Assembly: GCF_900465315.1 (NCBI RefSeq)
Contig: NZ_UBIX01000008.1
Direction: 5' to 3' (one strand)
Origin: Asaia bogorensis_B
GTDB taxonomy: Bacteria > Pseudomonadota > Alphaproteobacteria > Acetobacterales > Acetobacteraceae
Length of the DNA: 64,000 bases
Of this stretch, positions 26,728 through 34,876 are shown in pieces. A model generated the notes under the pieces. It had not been told where the DNA came from. It did not search any database and saw nothing but the letters and a program-made list of their open reading frames with translations. The stretch's first letter is position 1, and each line of letters opens with the position of its first letter. The translations under genes were made by a program, and so were the position numbers.

Positions 26728-27374
26728 CACGCCGCAATCGCTTTTTATCCCGCGTCGTCTCGCTGCGCTTCGGCAGGGTGGCAGAACATACTTGGAATAG
26801 GGGCATGGGAGTGTGGCTGCGCAAGATCGCGCGTGCGCGTCCCCTCCCTGTCGCCGGTGCCTGCATCTCTGCCGAGCCGGCGTCAGGACAATGCGAAACG
26901 GCTGTGCGGGCACTGTAATGGGCCAGATTTGACGAGTCGCCCAGCCTCGCCATAAGCGGGAAAATCAAGTCAGAACATAGACTTATCCAGATCGGCAGCC
27001 CGGTTCGCGGTGCGACACACGAATTTTTTCGCGTGGTCGACGCAAAAAGTTCTTCCATTCTTCACAAAAACCGCGCTAGCGTTTCTTTGCGGCAACCGAG
27101 GTTGCTTCAAGTAATTCTCCGGAAATTACTCCGGTTGATTGAAGTAAAGTTCGGCCAACGCGAAATAGTGCGCATCGTGCGCCATGTGAAGAAGGAATAC
27201 AGATATGTCGTCTGGTTTTTCCGTAAGCACATTTTCGTCGAAAACCATGATCTCGATCAGGGTTTTCTCTGCAGATGCCAAATATAAAGGGGTTGGCCCA
27301 CCGTAAAGGTGCGCCTCGGCCCTACGCCACCTTGCTTTGACAGGCCTTGCGCAGGGCCACCCAATCTACTCTCC
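26728..27374. other. 647-base gap with structured, AT-rich segment
   Basis: Bases 26728-27000 are ordinary GC-rich DNA with only short frames. From about 27000 the DNA turns AT-rich and contains nested inverted repeats: CTTCAA (27105-27110) with TTGAAG (27139-27144), enclosing AGTAATT (27110-27116) with AATTACT (27124-27130). A well-spaced ribosome site and a 33-codon ORF follow, then AAGGTG/CACCTT (27306-27311, 27328-27333), a terminator-like hairpin. This may be an sRNA or a small-protein transcript. Confidence 0.5.
27205..27306 (+). CDS. Possible 33-residue small protein
   Basis: An ATG preceded by GAAGAAGGA at good spacing opens a 33-codon frame. The product begins MSSGFSVSTFSSKTMIS and ends KYKGVGPP; it has no signal peptide or membrane helix and matches nothing I know. 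Support comes from the ribosome site, the AT-rich upstream DNA with paired repeats, and a hairpin that begins at the stop codon. It could equally be a leader ORF or chance. No gene follows on the same strand; dld converges on it. Confidence 0.35.
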   Translation: MSSGFSVSTFSSKTMISIRVFSADAKYKGVGPP

Positions 27375-29126
27375 TCAGATACTTTCTGCTTTCCAGTTTC
27401 GCTTCTTTGTCGACCTTCCAATACCGGGATTGAGACAGTTACAAGGGTCCAGATCCCGGTAATGGGCAAACAGGGCGTCATCGCCTTCATACAGATGACC
27501 GAGATTATGTTCCGCAGGATAGCGGGCCCCTCTCTGGTCCAGCAGCCTGAGCATTTCATGCTCGGTCGCTTCCGCTGACTCCCCCGGCTTCAGAACGTAA
27601 TCCTGATGCATCACGTGGCAGAGAAAATGCCCGTAATAGAGCTTCTCCAAAATCCGGGCATCGAGTGCTGTGGGCAAGGTTTCGGACCATTCCCTGTCGT
27701 TGCGTCGCAGCGCAACATCAAGGGCAACAATCTCCCCCACCTCGTGATCATGCACCGCGCGATAACGCAGCGCCGCACCGGCTGCCGCAAACCGATGCAG
27801 AAAGGCACGCTTGCCCTCATCGGGTGTGCAGGCGAACCAGTCTGTTCCTTCTGTCGCGAACGTATCGCGCAAATGCGCCTCGACCCTGGGGGCCAGATCT
27901 GCCGAAACGCGCAGCATGAGATGGTGCTCGAATCGCGCCTCGAAAGCGAGCATACGCTCTGGAATCTGCTGGGGTAACAGACGCCCCAGCTTCTGCATGA
28001 CCTTGTCGGTCAGGTGCGCAGGCAGCCATTTCCACTGACCAAACCAGTCATCCAGCCAGGCCTTGGCCGCAAAGAGACGCGGAATATTTCTGGTGCCCGC
28101 GTAGCGTATGAGAGCCACCGTGTCGCGCCCATAGGCCTCGGCGATACGAAAGGCATCGCGGTGCATGTATTCACCGGCGATCGGCAGCGTGTCATAGGCC
28201 GTCAGCAGATGGCGGCGCAGATCCTCAAGCTTGTCGGTGCAGTTCGAGCCTATATAGAAAACGCGGGAATCGACCTCGGCCGGAAAGCTGTCAACGCGCA
28301 CGGCAAAGACGATCAGCTTGCCTGCGCAGCCAGATGCCTCGAACAGACGGCGCTCATCCTGGTTGAACCGCGCAGGTGTCTGGGCCTCAACATCGCGCAC
28401 ATGCGCGACATAGCCGTCATCATGCCCTTTCCGGCCGGTCCATTCGATCTCGTCACGTGTGAACGCCCCACTTTCCAGACCGGCCAGCGCCCTGATCGGG
28501 TCAGCATCCAGTTTTACGCCCAGATGGTTGACGAGCTCGAGTCGTCCCTCTGCCGTGACACGACCATACAGGGCCATCTCGGTATAAGCCGGGCCGCGCT
28601 GCACCAGAGCGCCCCCTGAGTTATTGCTGATCCCCCCCAGCACCGAGGCCCCGATGCAGGATGAGCCAATAACCGAATGGGGCTCGCGCCCATGACGCGC
28701 GAGGGTGGTTTCGAGCTTGTGCAGGGTTGTGCCGGGCAGGCAGATCACCTGTCGGCCCCCATCGAGCAGATGCATGCCGCGCAGACGACGGGTGTTGATC
28801 AGGATGACGGGGCGATCATACGCGTCGCCGTCTGGCGTCGAGCCCCCGGTCAGCCCGGTATTGGCCGCCTGCACGATCATGATCTGGTCAGCCGCCACAC
28901 AAAGCTCGGCCACACGCCAGAATTCCACCAGCGTCCGCGGCCGGATGACCGCCCTCACCTTGCCCGATCCGAACCGGAACCCCTTGGTATAGGGCGCTGT
29001 CGCATGAGGCGCGACAAGCACATGCGGCGTGCCGACGATCTGACGCAACAGCACAAGAAGCCTGTCGGCATGAAGGGTCGGCTCGGTCAGACGCATGAGG
29101 GTCTTCCTTCTCGCAATGTCAGTCAC
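27375..29126 (-). CDS. dld: Quinone-dependent D-lactate dehydrogenase
   Basis: FAD-linked, membrane-associated enzyme that oxidises D-lactate to pyruvate and passes electrons to quinone. Length 583 matches E. coli Dld (571). The FAD-binding (PCMH) domain has VQAANTGLTGGSTP and SVIGSSCIGASVLGGISNN; the central part and the C-terminal membrane-binding segment have EAYGRDTVALIRYAGT and HFLCHVMHQDYVLKPG; the end EHNLGHLY...LDPCNCLNPGIG is typical. It can deliver lactate electrons to the CioAB oxidase and use D-lactate from GloB. A second ATG lies ten codons in and may be the true start. Confidence 0.93.
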   Translation of the reverse strand: MTDIARRKTLMRLTEPTLHADRLLVLLRQIVGTPHVLVAPHATAPYTKGFRFGSGKVRAVIRPRTLVEFWRVAELCVAADQIMIVQAANTGLTGGSTPDGDAYDRPVILINTRRLRGMHLLDGGRQVICLPGTTLHKLETTLARHGREPHSVIGSSCIGASVLGGISNNSGGALVQRGPAYTEMALYGRVTAEGRLELVNHLGVKLDADPIRALAGLESGAFTRDEIEWTGRKGHDDGYVAHVRDVEAQTPARFNQDERRLFEASGCAGKLIVFAVRVDSFPAEVDSRVFYIGSNCTDKLEDLRRHLLTAYDTLPIAGEYMHRDAFRIAEAYGRDTVALIRYAGTRNIPRLFAAKAWLDDWFGQWKWLPAHLTDKVMQKLGRLLPQQIPERMLAFEARFEHHLMLRVSADLAPRVEAHLRDTFATEGTDWFACTPDEGKRAFLHRFAAAGAALRYRAVHDHEVGEIVALDVALRRNDREWSETLPTALDARILEKLYYGHFLCHVMHQDYVLKPGESAEATEHEMLRLLDQRGARYPAEHNLGHLYEGDDALFAHYRDLDPCNCLNPGIGRSTKKRNWKAESI

Positions 29127-29242
29127 GACGCCCTTTTTACGGGCGTGGCAGGCAGGTGCTCACCCGCACGGCGACGATGCGACCTGATCCGACAGACTGG
29201 CTTTGCCGTGCCATCGGATGCGCGTCCCATCGAGCTTAAGCA

Positions 29243-30505
29243 TCAGCCGATGCGGGTCATCCCGCCCATATAGGGGTGCAAGACCTCGGGGATCTCGATC
29301 GCCCCATCGGCCGTCTGGCCGTTTTCCATGACGGCAATCAACGTGCGCCCCACTGCCAGACCAGACCCGTTAAGGGTGTTCACAAAAGCCGGACCGTTCT
29401 CGGTGCGGTAGCGCGCATTCATGCGGCGTGCCTGAAAATCGCGCGTGTTGGAGCAGGAAGAGATTTCGCGCCAGGCCTTCTGGCCGGGCAACCAGCCTTC
29501 GAGATCGAATGTCTTGGCAGCACCGAACCCGGTATCTCCGGCGCAGAGCAGCATACGACGATAGGGGATATTCAGCCGCTCCAGAATGGTTTCTGCACAG
29601 CGCGTCATGCGCTCATGTTCATCCGCGCTGGCTTCGGGCGTCGTAACGGACACCAGCTCGACCTTGCTGAACTGATGCTGGCGCAACATGCCACGCACGT
29701 CACGCCCGGCCGACCCGGCCTCAGAACGGAAACAGCTTGAAAGCGCCGTCATACGCAATGGCAGCGCCTTCGCCTCGAGGATCTCCCCTGCGACGCTGGC
29801 CGTGAGGGGCACCTCTGCGGTCGGGATCAGCCAGCGGCCATCCGTGGTCTGAAAGGAATCCTCAGCGAATTTGGGCAGCTTGTCGGTGCCATACATGGCC
29901 GCATCATTGACCAGAAGCGGCACGATGGTCTCGCTATAGCCGAATTCCTGCGTGTGGGTATCGAGCATGAACTGCCCAAGCGCACGCTCCAGCCGCGCCA
30001 GCGCTCCGCGAAGCACCGTGAAACGGGCCCCTGAAAGCTTGGCGGCCGTCGGGAAATCCATCAGCCCCAGCTGCTCGCCAAGTTCGAAATGCTGCTTGGG
30101 CTCGAAGTCGAAAACAGGTACCTCACCCCATTGGTGAACAACCTGATTGGCCTCCTCATCGCGCCCTTCCGGCACGGTTTCATCGAGACGGTTGGGCAGA
30201 CCGGCCAGCGTGGCGCTGATCTCGCTCTCGATTGTCGAGGCACTGGCTTCGAGCGCGGCGATATGATCGCGCAGTTCGACAGCCTTCTGCTCAAGGGCGC
30301 TGGTATCCTGTCCCGCTTTCTTGCCCTGACCGATTTCCCTGGCCAGAACCTTGCGCTGTGCCTGCTGCTCCTGAAGGACCTGAAGGGCCGCACGACGCTC
30401 CTCATCGCGTCGCACCAGATCACCGGCGACAGGCGACAGGCCGCGACGGGCCAGAGCCGCATCAAAACCAGCCGGGTCGGCGCGAAGGGCGCGCAAGTCA
30501 TGCAT
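29243..30505 (-). CDS. serS: Serine-tRNA ligase
   Basis: Class II synthetase for serine (420 residues). An N-terminal antiparallel coiled coil (about 30-105) grips the long variable arm of tRNA-Ser. Motif 2 is SSCFRSEAGSAGRDVRG and motif 3 is NGSGLAVGRTL. It is the last gene of the long minus-strand cluster, 22 bases after tatC, the position it also has in other alphaproteobacteria, where surE normally follows; here surE lies at 43.8 kb instead. Confidence 0.96.
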   Translation of the reverse strand: MHDLRALRADPAGFDAALARRGLSPVAGDLVRRDEERRAALQVLQEQQAQRKVLAREIGQGKKAGQDTSALEQKAVELRDHIAALEASASTIESEISATLAGLPNRLDETVPEGRDEEANQVVHQWGEVPVFDFEPKQHFELGEQLGLMDFPTAAKLSGARFTVLRGALARLERALGQFMLDTHTQEFGYSETIVPLLVNDAAMYGTDKLPKFAEDSFQTTDGRWLIPTAEVPLTASVAGEILEAKALPLRMTALSSCFRSEAGSAGRDVRGMLRQHQFSKVELVSVTTPEASADEHERMTRCAETILERLNIPYRRMLLCAGDTGFGAAKTFDLEGWLPGQKAWREISSCSNTRDFQARRMNARYRTENGPAFVNTLNGSGLAVGRTLIAVMENGQTADGAIEIPEVLHPYMGGMTRIG

Positions 30506-30527
30506 GTCAGTTAAGTCCTGTCAGTTT

Positions 30528-31322
30528 TCAGTCGATCGTCGCAGGGCGCGGCTCAACGAGACGTGCCGTAAAGATCGAGATTTCATACAGAAAGATCAGC
30601 GGCACGGCGAGGCCCACCTGGGTAATCACATCGGGCGGGGCCAGTATGGCGGCAATGACCGTTGCACCGACAATGGCATAGCGACGGAATTTCTTCAGGC
30701 CCTTGGAGGTTACTATGCCCACACGTGCCAGCAGGGTCAGCACGACGGGAAGTTCGAAAGCAGCACCGAAAGCCAGGATCAGCTTCATGACCAGAGAGAG
30801 ATAATCCGAGACCCTTGCCTGCAACTCGATATGGAGCCCCTGTGAGCCAGCCGGAGCCGTCTGGAACGACAGGAAGAAGCGCCATGCTATGGGGAAGATG
30901 AAGTAATACGCCATGGTCGCGCCAAGCAGGAACATAAGCGGCGTGGCAATCAGGAAGGGCGCAAAGGCCCGCTTCTCGTTGCGATACAGGCCCGGCGCGA
31001 TAAAGATCCAGGCCTGCATGGCGATAATCGGAAATGACAGGAACACGGCCCCGAACACTGCCACGCGCACATAGGTAAAAAAGGCTTCTGACAGCGCCGT
31101 ATAGATCAGATGCGGCTGCTCGCCCTGCTGCCGCATGATCTTCGCCAAAGGCTCGGCAAGAAACAGATAGATCTGCTCCGAGAAATGATAGCAGAGCAGG
31201 AAGGCGACGATAAACGCGACCAGAGACCAGATAAGCCGCCTGCGCAGCTCGATCAGGTGATCAAGAAGCGGCATGGCCTTGTCATCGAGGGAGTCGTTAT
31301 TCGTCATGGCGCTGTCGGACAT
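30528..31322 (-). CDS. tatC: Sec-independent protein translocase TatC
   Basis: Six-helix inner-membrane receptor for twin-arginine signal peptides (264 residues). The N-terminal LLDHLIELRRRLIWS motif and FLAEPL, FIAPGLYRNEKR and the conserved FELPVVLTLL segment are diagnostic. Its start overlaps the 3' end of tatB by 19 bases, so the two are translated in close linkage. Substrates within this window may include the Tat-type precursor at 13.8-14.5 kb and the amidase at 62 kb. The family is certain; a tatA gene is not seen nearby. Confidence 0.96.
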   Translation of the reverse strand: MSDSAMTNNDSLDDKAMPLLDHLIELRRRLIWSLVAFIVAFLLCYHFSEQIYLFLAEPLAKIMRQQGEQPHLIYTALSEAFFTYVRVAVFGAVFLSFPIIAMQAWIFIAPGLYRNEKRAFAPFLIATPLMFLLGATMAYYFIFPIAWRFFLSFQTAPAGSQGLHIELQARVSDYLSLVMKLILAFGAAFELPVVLTLLARVGIVTSKGLKKFRRYAIVGATVIAAILAPPDVITQVGLAVPLIFLYEISIFTARLVEPRPATID

Positions 31323-32056
31323 TCAGGCAGGATCACCCCCGGCGCAGGGGCCGGGGCCGTTGAGACCTCTGGGGTCATGGCAGGATAGGACGCTTGGGCA
31401 AGATCGGGGGTCGCGGCAGCGGGATGACCGCTCATTGCGTTGTCAGGCTTTGACGATGCAGGAGGCACCGAGGCAGGCGCAGCAGGTGGCGGATCGAGCG
31501 CGACACGACGCCCGTTATGGATGACCCGCAGGGGCGGAATGACGGCCGGGGCATGCCACAGCGTCTCTTCATGCCGTAGGCGACGCGCCGTTGCCGGGGG
31601 CAGGATCGCCGGACCAAAGGCCTCGGCAGGCCTGGCTGGGCTGTGGGCCTCGGCCTCACTGGCCCCGTAGGCATGGGTATTGGGCGTCTCTGTAACACCA
31701 GGCCCCGTGACCGGGATCGCGTTGTCCGTTCCGTGGGCCGGAGAGGAGAGCGACGGAGGCGGCGTGAAATCCAGGCTCTTGCTGATCGTCTTGTCCGAGT
31801 CGATCGTGCGCGCAATACGGTCCCGGAAGTCGAAGCGCTTCAGGTCGCGCAGATGGTCGCGTGCTTCACCCAGATCGGCCTCGCGGATCATCTCATCCAC
31901 ATGGCCCTGAAACTCGGACGCCATGCGGCGCACCGCCTTGATACCCCGACTGACGGCGCGAATGGCGGTCGGCATGTCCTTGGGGCCGATGAAAACCAGC
32001 GCCACGACAACGATCAGCGCAATTTCCGACCAGCTAAAATCGAACATCTTCCCCAC
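31304..32056 (-). CDS. tatB: Sec-independent protein translocase TatB, long form
   Basis: Subunit of the TatBC receptor complex. The N-terminal hinge helix MFDFSWSEIALIVVVALVFIG with PKDMP is TatB-type (Glu in the membrane helix, FSWSE), followed by an amphipathic helix to about residue 75. The remaining 170 residues are Pro/Ala/Thr-rich and probably disordered, which makes the protein (250 residues) longer than E. coli TatB (171). Usually tatA stands directly before tatB; here scpB ends only 41 bases upstream, leaving no room for it. Confidence 0.9.
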   Translation of the reverse strand: MGKMFDFSWSEIALIVVVALVFIGPKDMPTAIRAVSRGIKAVRRMASEFQGHVDEMIREADLGEARDHLRDLKRFDFRDRIARTIDSDKTISKSLDFTPPPSLSSPAHGTDNAIPVTGPGVTETPNTHAYGASEAEAHSPARPAEAFGPAILPPATARRLRHEETLWHAPAVIPPLRVIHNGRRVALDPPPAAPASVPPASSKPDNAMSGHPAAATPDLAQASYPAMTPEVSTAPAPAPGVILPECPTAP

Positions 32057-32097
32057 TCATCTCAGAAACCCGGCTCCGGTCTTGCACGACGCCCGGC

Positions 32098-32829
32098 CTA
32101 GCCCGCGCCCTTCTGGGTCACGATACGATCATTACGTCCCGAAGCATCGGGATCGAGCAGCAATTCCTCACGCCGTGGCAGAGCCCCGAGATCACTCAGC
32201 CCGAAACTGCTCAGAAAATGCGTCGAGGTCCCCCATAAAATGGGGCGACCCGGTACTTCCTTGCGCCCTTTGGGCATGATCAGTCCATCCTCGATCAGGG
32301 TATCAAGCACGGTCTGGCTCAGCGAGACGCCGCGTATGCCTTCGATATCGGCACGGGTGCAGGGCTGATGATAGGCGATGATCGCCAATGTTTCCATCGC
32401 GGAACGGCTCAGCCGTCGCGGTTTCTCCACCACGCGTGTCAGTGCCGGGGCAATTTCCGGACGTGTCCGGAACTGCCAGCCTCTGGCGACCGACACCAGC
32501 TCCACTGCATGATCCTCATATCTTGCCACGACACAGGCCAGAACCGGCCCCAGAAGCGACTCATCGGCCCCCTGCGAGACCATGAACTGCTTTAGCGCTG
32601 TTTCGGTGACGGGCTCGGCACTGGCGAAAATCAGTCCCTCAACCAGACGGGAGAGCGCGTTCACGGCCTCGATTGCGCGGTCGCGATGCGTGGCTGCCTG
32701 ATCCGTATCAGTAACCGCATCCGGATGAGCGATGAAACCTGCCGTCGGTGAGGCGACCGACACATCTTCGGCCTGTTCCACTGCATCCGCAGGAGAAGTC
32801 GACCAGCCGGGCAAGGGGAGTTCTGACAT
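32098..32829 (-). CDS. scpB: Segregation and condensation protein B
   Basis: Partner of ScpA in the Smc condensin complex. The 243-residue protein has about 60 disordered N-terminal residues, then two winged-helix domains: ALSRLVEGLIFASAEPVTE begins the first, and SRSAMETLAIIAYHQPCTRADIEGIRGVS, the family hallmark, lies in the second. Its ATG shares a base with the scpA TGA, so translation is coupled. Confidence 0.93.
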   Translation of the reverse strand: MSELPLPGWSTSPADAVEQAEDVSVASPTAGFIAHPDAVTDTDQAATHRDRAIEAVNALSRLVEGLIFASAEPVTETALKQFMVSQGADESLLGPVLACVVARYEDHAVELVSVARGWQFRTRPEIAPALTRVVEKPRRLSRSAMETLAIIAYHQPCTRADIEGIRGVSLSQTVLDTLIEDGLIMPKGRKEVPGRPILWGTSTHFLSSFGLSDLGALPRREELLLDPDASGRNDRIVTQKGAG

Positions 32830-33647
32830 CAGCTTTCTGTCACTTCCTGAAAGTCACCCTGAGGGGCCCGAAGCATGATCTCGGCAAAAACGCTCTCTTG
32901 CCGCAGTTCCACAGTGCCGCTCTTGGCCATTTCGAGCCCTGCCACGAGGGCGCTGGCCATGGCGGCAGCCCGTGCCCGTGGCGATGCGGCGGATTGCGCC
33001 GGCAAAAGCGAGGTCAGTTTCTGCCAGCCCACCACCTCGCTCGCATTCAAGAGGCGATGCAGGGCTGAAACGGCTTCGGTCACGGTCCAGTAGCGCGGGC
33101 GTGGTGGCGCGTAGATACGTTTGCGTCCACGACGGCGGGTCATGGCCAGATAGGCGCCGATCAGCCCCATCAGATCCACCCGCAGCCCAGAACGATCGAT
33201 ACGGGTCATGTCCTCGCCAGCACCGCGCGCGAAGACGTGCTCTCCCAGTCTGGGGCGTTGATCAAGCCAGACAGAAAGAGCCCTGATGGAATCCAGTTCC
33301 TGAAGGCGCCCCTGCAGTAACCCTGCAGCATCCTCCGCCTCGGTATCGGGCTCATTCTCGATGGGCAGCAACAGCCGTGACTTGAGCCATGTCAGCCAGG
33401 CTGCCATGACCAGCCAGTCTGCGGCCAGTTCGAGCCTGATCTGCCGGGCGCCCTCAACGAAAGCCAGATACTGCTCGACCAGTTGCAATATCGAGATCTG
33501 TGCCAGATCGACCTTCTGGGCACGGGCGAGATCGAGCAACAGGTCGAGCGGCCCCTCAAATCCGGTCAGGGAGAGATGCGGCGCCGATTCAAGATCCGCG
33601 CCACCCGGTACCATGGCCGACGAAAAGGCGGTGCTTCCCTCACCCAT
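32829..33647 (-). CDS. scpA: Segregation and condensation protein A
   Basis: Kleisin subunit that bridges the Smc heads. Of 272 residues, the N-terminal domain shows LTGFEGPLDLLLDLARAQKVDLAQISILQLVEQYL in pieces typical of ScpA, with LADWLVMAAWLTWLKSRLLLP after it; the C-terminal winged helix ends in ELRQESVFAEIML. It abuts the SPOR-domain gene by five bases, where many relatives carry nagZ, and overlaps scpB by one base. Confidence 0.93.
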   Translation of the reverse strand: MGEGSTAFSSAMVPGGADLESAPHLSLTGFEGPLDLLLDLARAQKVDLAQISILQLVEQYLAFVEGARQIRLELAADWLVMAAWLTWLKSRLLLPIENEPDTEAEDAAGLLQGRLQELDSIRALSVWLDQRPRLGEHVFARGAGEDMTRIDRSGLRVDLMGLIGAYLAMTRRRGRKRIYAPPRPRYWTVTEAVSALHRLLNASEVVGWQKLTSLLPAQSAASPRARAAAMASALVAGLEMAKSGTVELRQESVFAEIMLRAPQGDFQEVTES

Positions 33648-33652
33648 GCCGA

Positions 33653-34876
33653 TCAGAAAACAGCCGGCGTGCAGGCAATCGAACGCGCATGCAGGCGCAC
33701 GCAGAACGACTTTGCGGCCTGGGTGGTGTCGAACCCGCCGACGCGCAGACGATAGAACACATGACCATTGATGGTCTTTTGCTCGATCATCGGCGTGCGG
33801 TCGCTCAGCAGATCACTGGCCTGCTTCGAAAGCTTGCTCCACGTTGCCTTGGCGTCGGCTTCGCTGCCAAGGGCTGCAAGCTGGACCATATGCCCGCCCG
33901 TTGCCGTATTGGCGGCAGCGGTCTTGCTGGCAGAGTCAGTGGTTGCGGAAGACGATGCAGCAGGAGAAGTCGATGCTGCCTTGGCCGGTTTCTCCGACGG
34001 TGCGCGCTCGGGCACAGCTTTCTCAGGCACAACTTTCTCAGGCGCAGCTTTTTCGGGTATCGCCTTTTCAGGAGCCGAACTTTCTGATGCCGTCGGTGCG
34101 GCAGACCCGCCCTGATCGGCTTCACCCTGCGCCCCGGTACCTTCCGGCAGCTTCTGAACGGACGTGTCGGGCAGGCCACCAGACGCGCTCTGCCCCGAAG
34201 CCCCGGCACTATCAGCCCCCGCATCCTGCCCTGCTCCCGCGCTTGCTGATCCAGCAGGCGCAGTTGCTCCGGCAGGAGGCGTCTCGGGGGCCGTGCGCGC
34301 CGCCAGCGCCTCGGGGCGTGGCTGCTCTGGTTCAGGGGCCAGATGCGCCTCACCCTTGCCTGTCACGTCAAGGTCGGTGCCATCACCCATGATCTGCATC
34401 CCGCCCGGATCGGCCGGGCGGTCGCGCACAGGACCGGGAGGCGGCCCAATGACGGGAATACCCCCGGAATGGCCGCCCAGCAGCGACCAGCCACCCACGC
34501 CAACCACGAGCAGCGCACCCAGGCCCGCAGCCCCGTAAACAAGGCGACGCGTCATGATGTCAGAGCCCAGTAGCGACGCCAGACCGCCTCCAGCCCCGGC
34601 GCTGCGGCGCCTGAAGACAGGTTCGTCATCATAATCGGCGCTCAGGCGCTCACGCGGGGAAGAAGGCTGCGACGATGCACCACGAGGAGAGCCCGTCGCA
34701 CCGTCATACCCGGCACCACCCGTAGCGTCCGAGGGATAGGAAGGCGGACGCGTATCGGTAAAGCGCGGGTCATTGGCACGCCGGTCCGGGCCACGGCCTG
34801 TCTCCTGGCGGGGGCGGTCATAGCCCCCGTCGCCACCCGGCTGATCGTCGCGCCAGTCTGGCGTATCGTCGTTCAT
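33653..34876 (-). CDS. SPOR-domain cell-division/envelope protein
   Basis: A 407-residue single-span membrane protein. Residues 1-105 are cytoplasmic and disordered (Arg/Gly/Asp/Pro); a transmembrane helix follows (LVYGAAGLGALLVVGVGGW, about 111-130); then about 200 residues of low-complexity linker with a run of pentapeptide PEKA-type repeats; and a C-terminal SPOR domain (MVQLAALGSEADAKATWSKL...FYRLRVGGF) that binds denuded septal peptidoglycan. Its ATG overlaps the argS stop by four bases. The argS-SPOR-scpA order is conserved in alphaproteobacteria, normally with nagZ in between. Confidence 0.88.
   Translation of the reverse strand: MNDDTPDWRDDQPGGDGGYDRPRQETGRGPDRRANDPRFTDTRPPSYPSDATGGAGYDGATGSPRGASSQPSSPRERLSADYDDEPVFRRRSAGAGGGLASLLGSDIMTRRLVYGAAGLGALLVVGVGGWSLLGGHSGGIPVIGPPPGPVRDRPADPGGMQIMGDGTDLDVTGKGEAHLAPEPEQPRPEALAARTAPETPPAGATAPAGSASAGAGQDAGADSAGASGQSASGGLPDTSVQKLPEGTGAQGEADQGGSAAPTASESSAPEKAIPEKAAPEKVVPEKAVPERAPSEKPAKAASTSPAASSSATTDSASKTAAANTATGGHMVQLAALGSEADAKATWSKLSKQASDLLSDRTPMIEQKTINGHVFYRLRVGGFDTTQAAKSFCVRLHARSIACTPAVF
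34005..34079 (-). repeat. five 15-bp tandem repeats in the SPOR gene linker
   Basis: Five in-frame 15-bp units encode consecutive pentapeptides of the form (A/V/I)PEK(A/V) or VPERA. They are near copies (units at 34020 and 34035 differ at few bases). Copy number is likely to vary between strains and would only alter linker length. Confidence 0.75.

Noticed and set aside
26806..26919. 37-codon frame (MGVWLRKIARAR...) after the helicase gene, where relatives often have an S4-domain gene
   Set aside because: Only superficially like an S4 start, too short, and no remnant of the rest of such a gene is seen.
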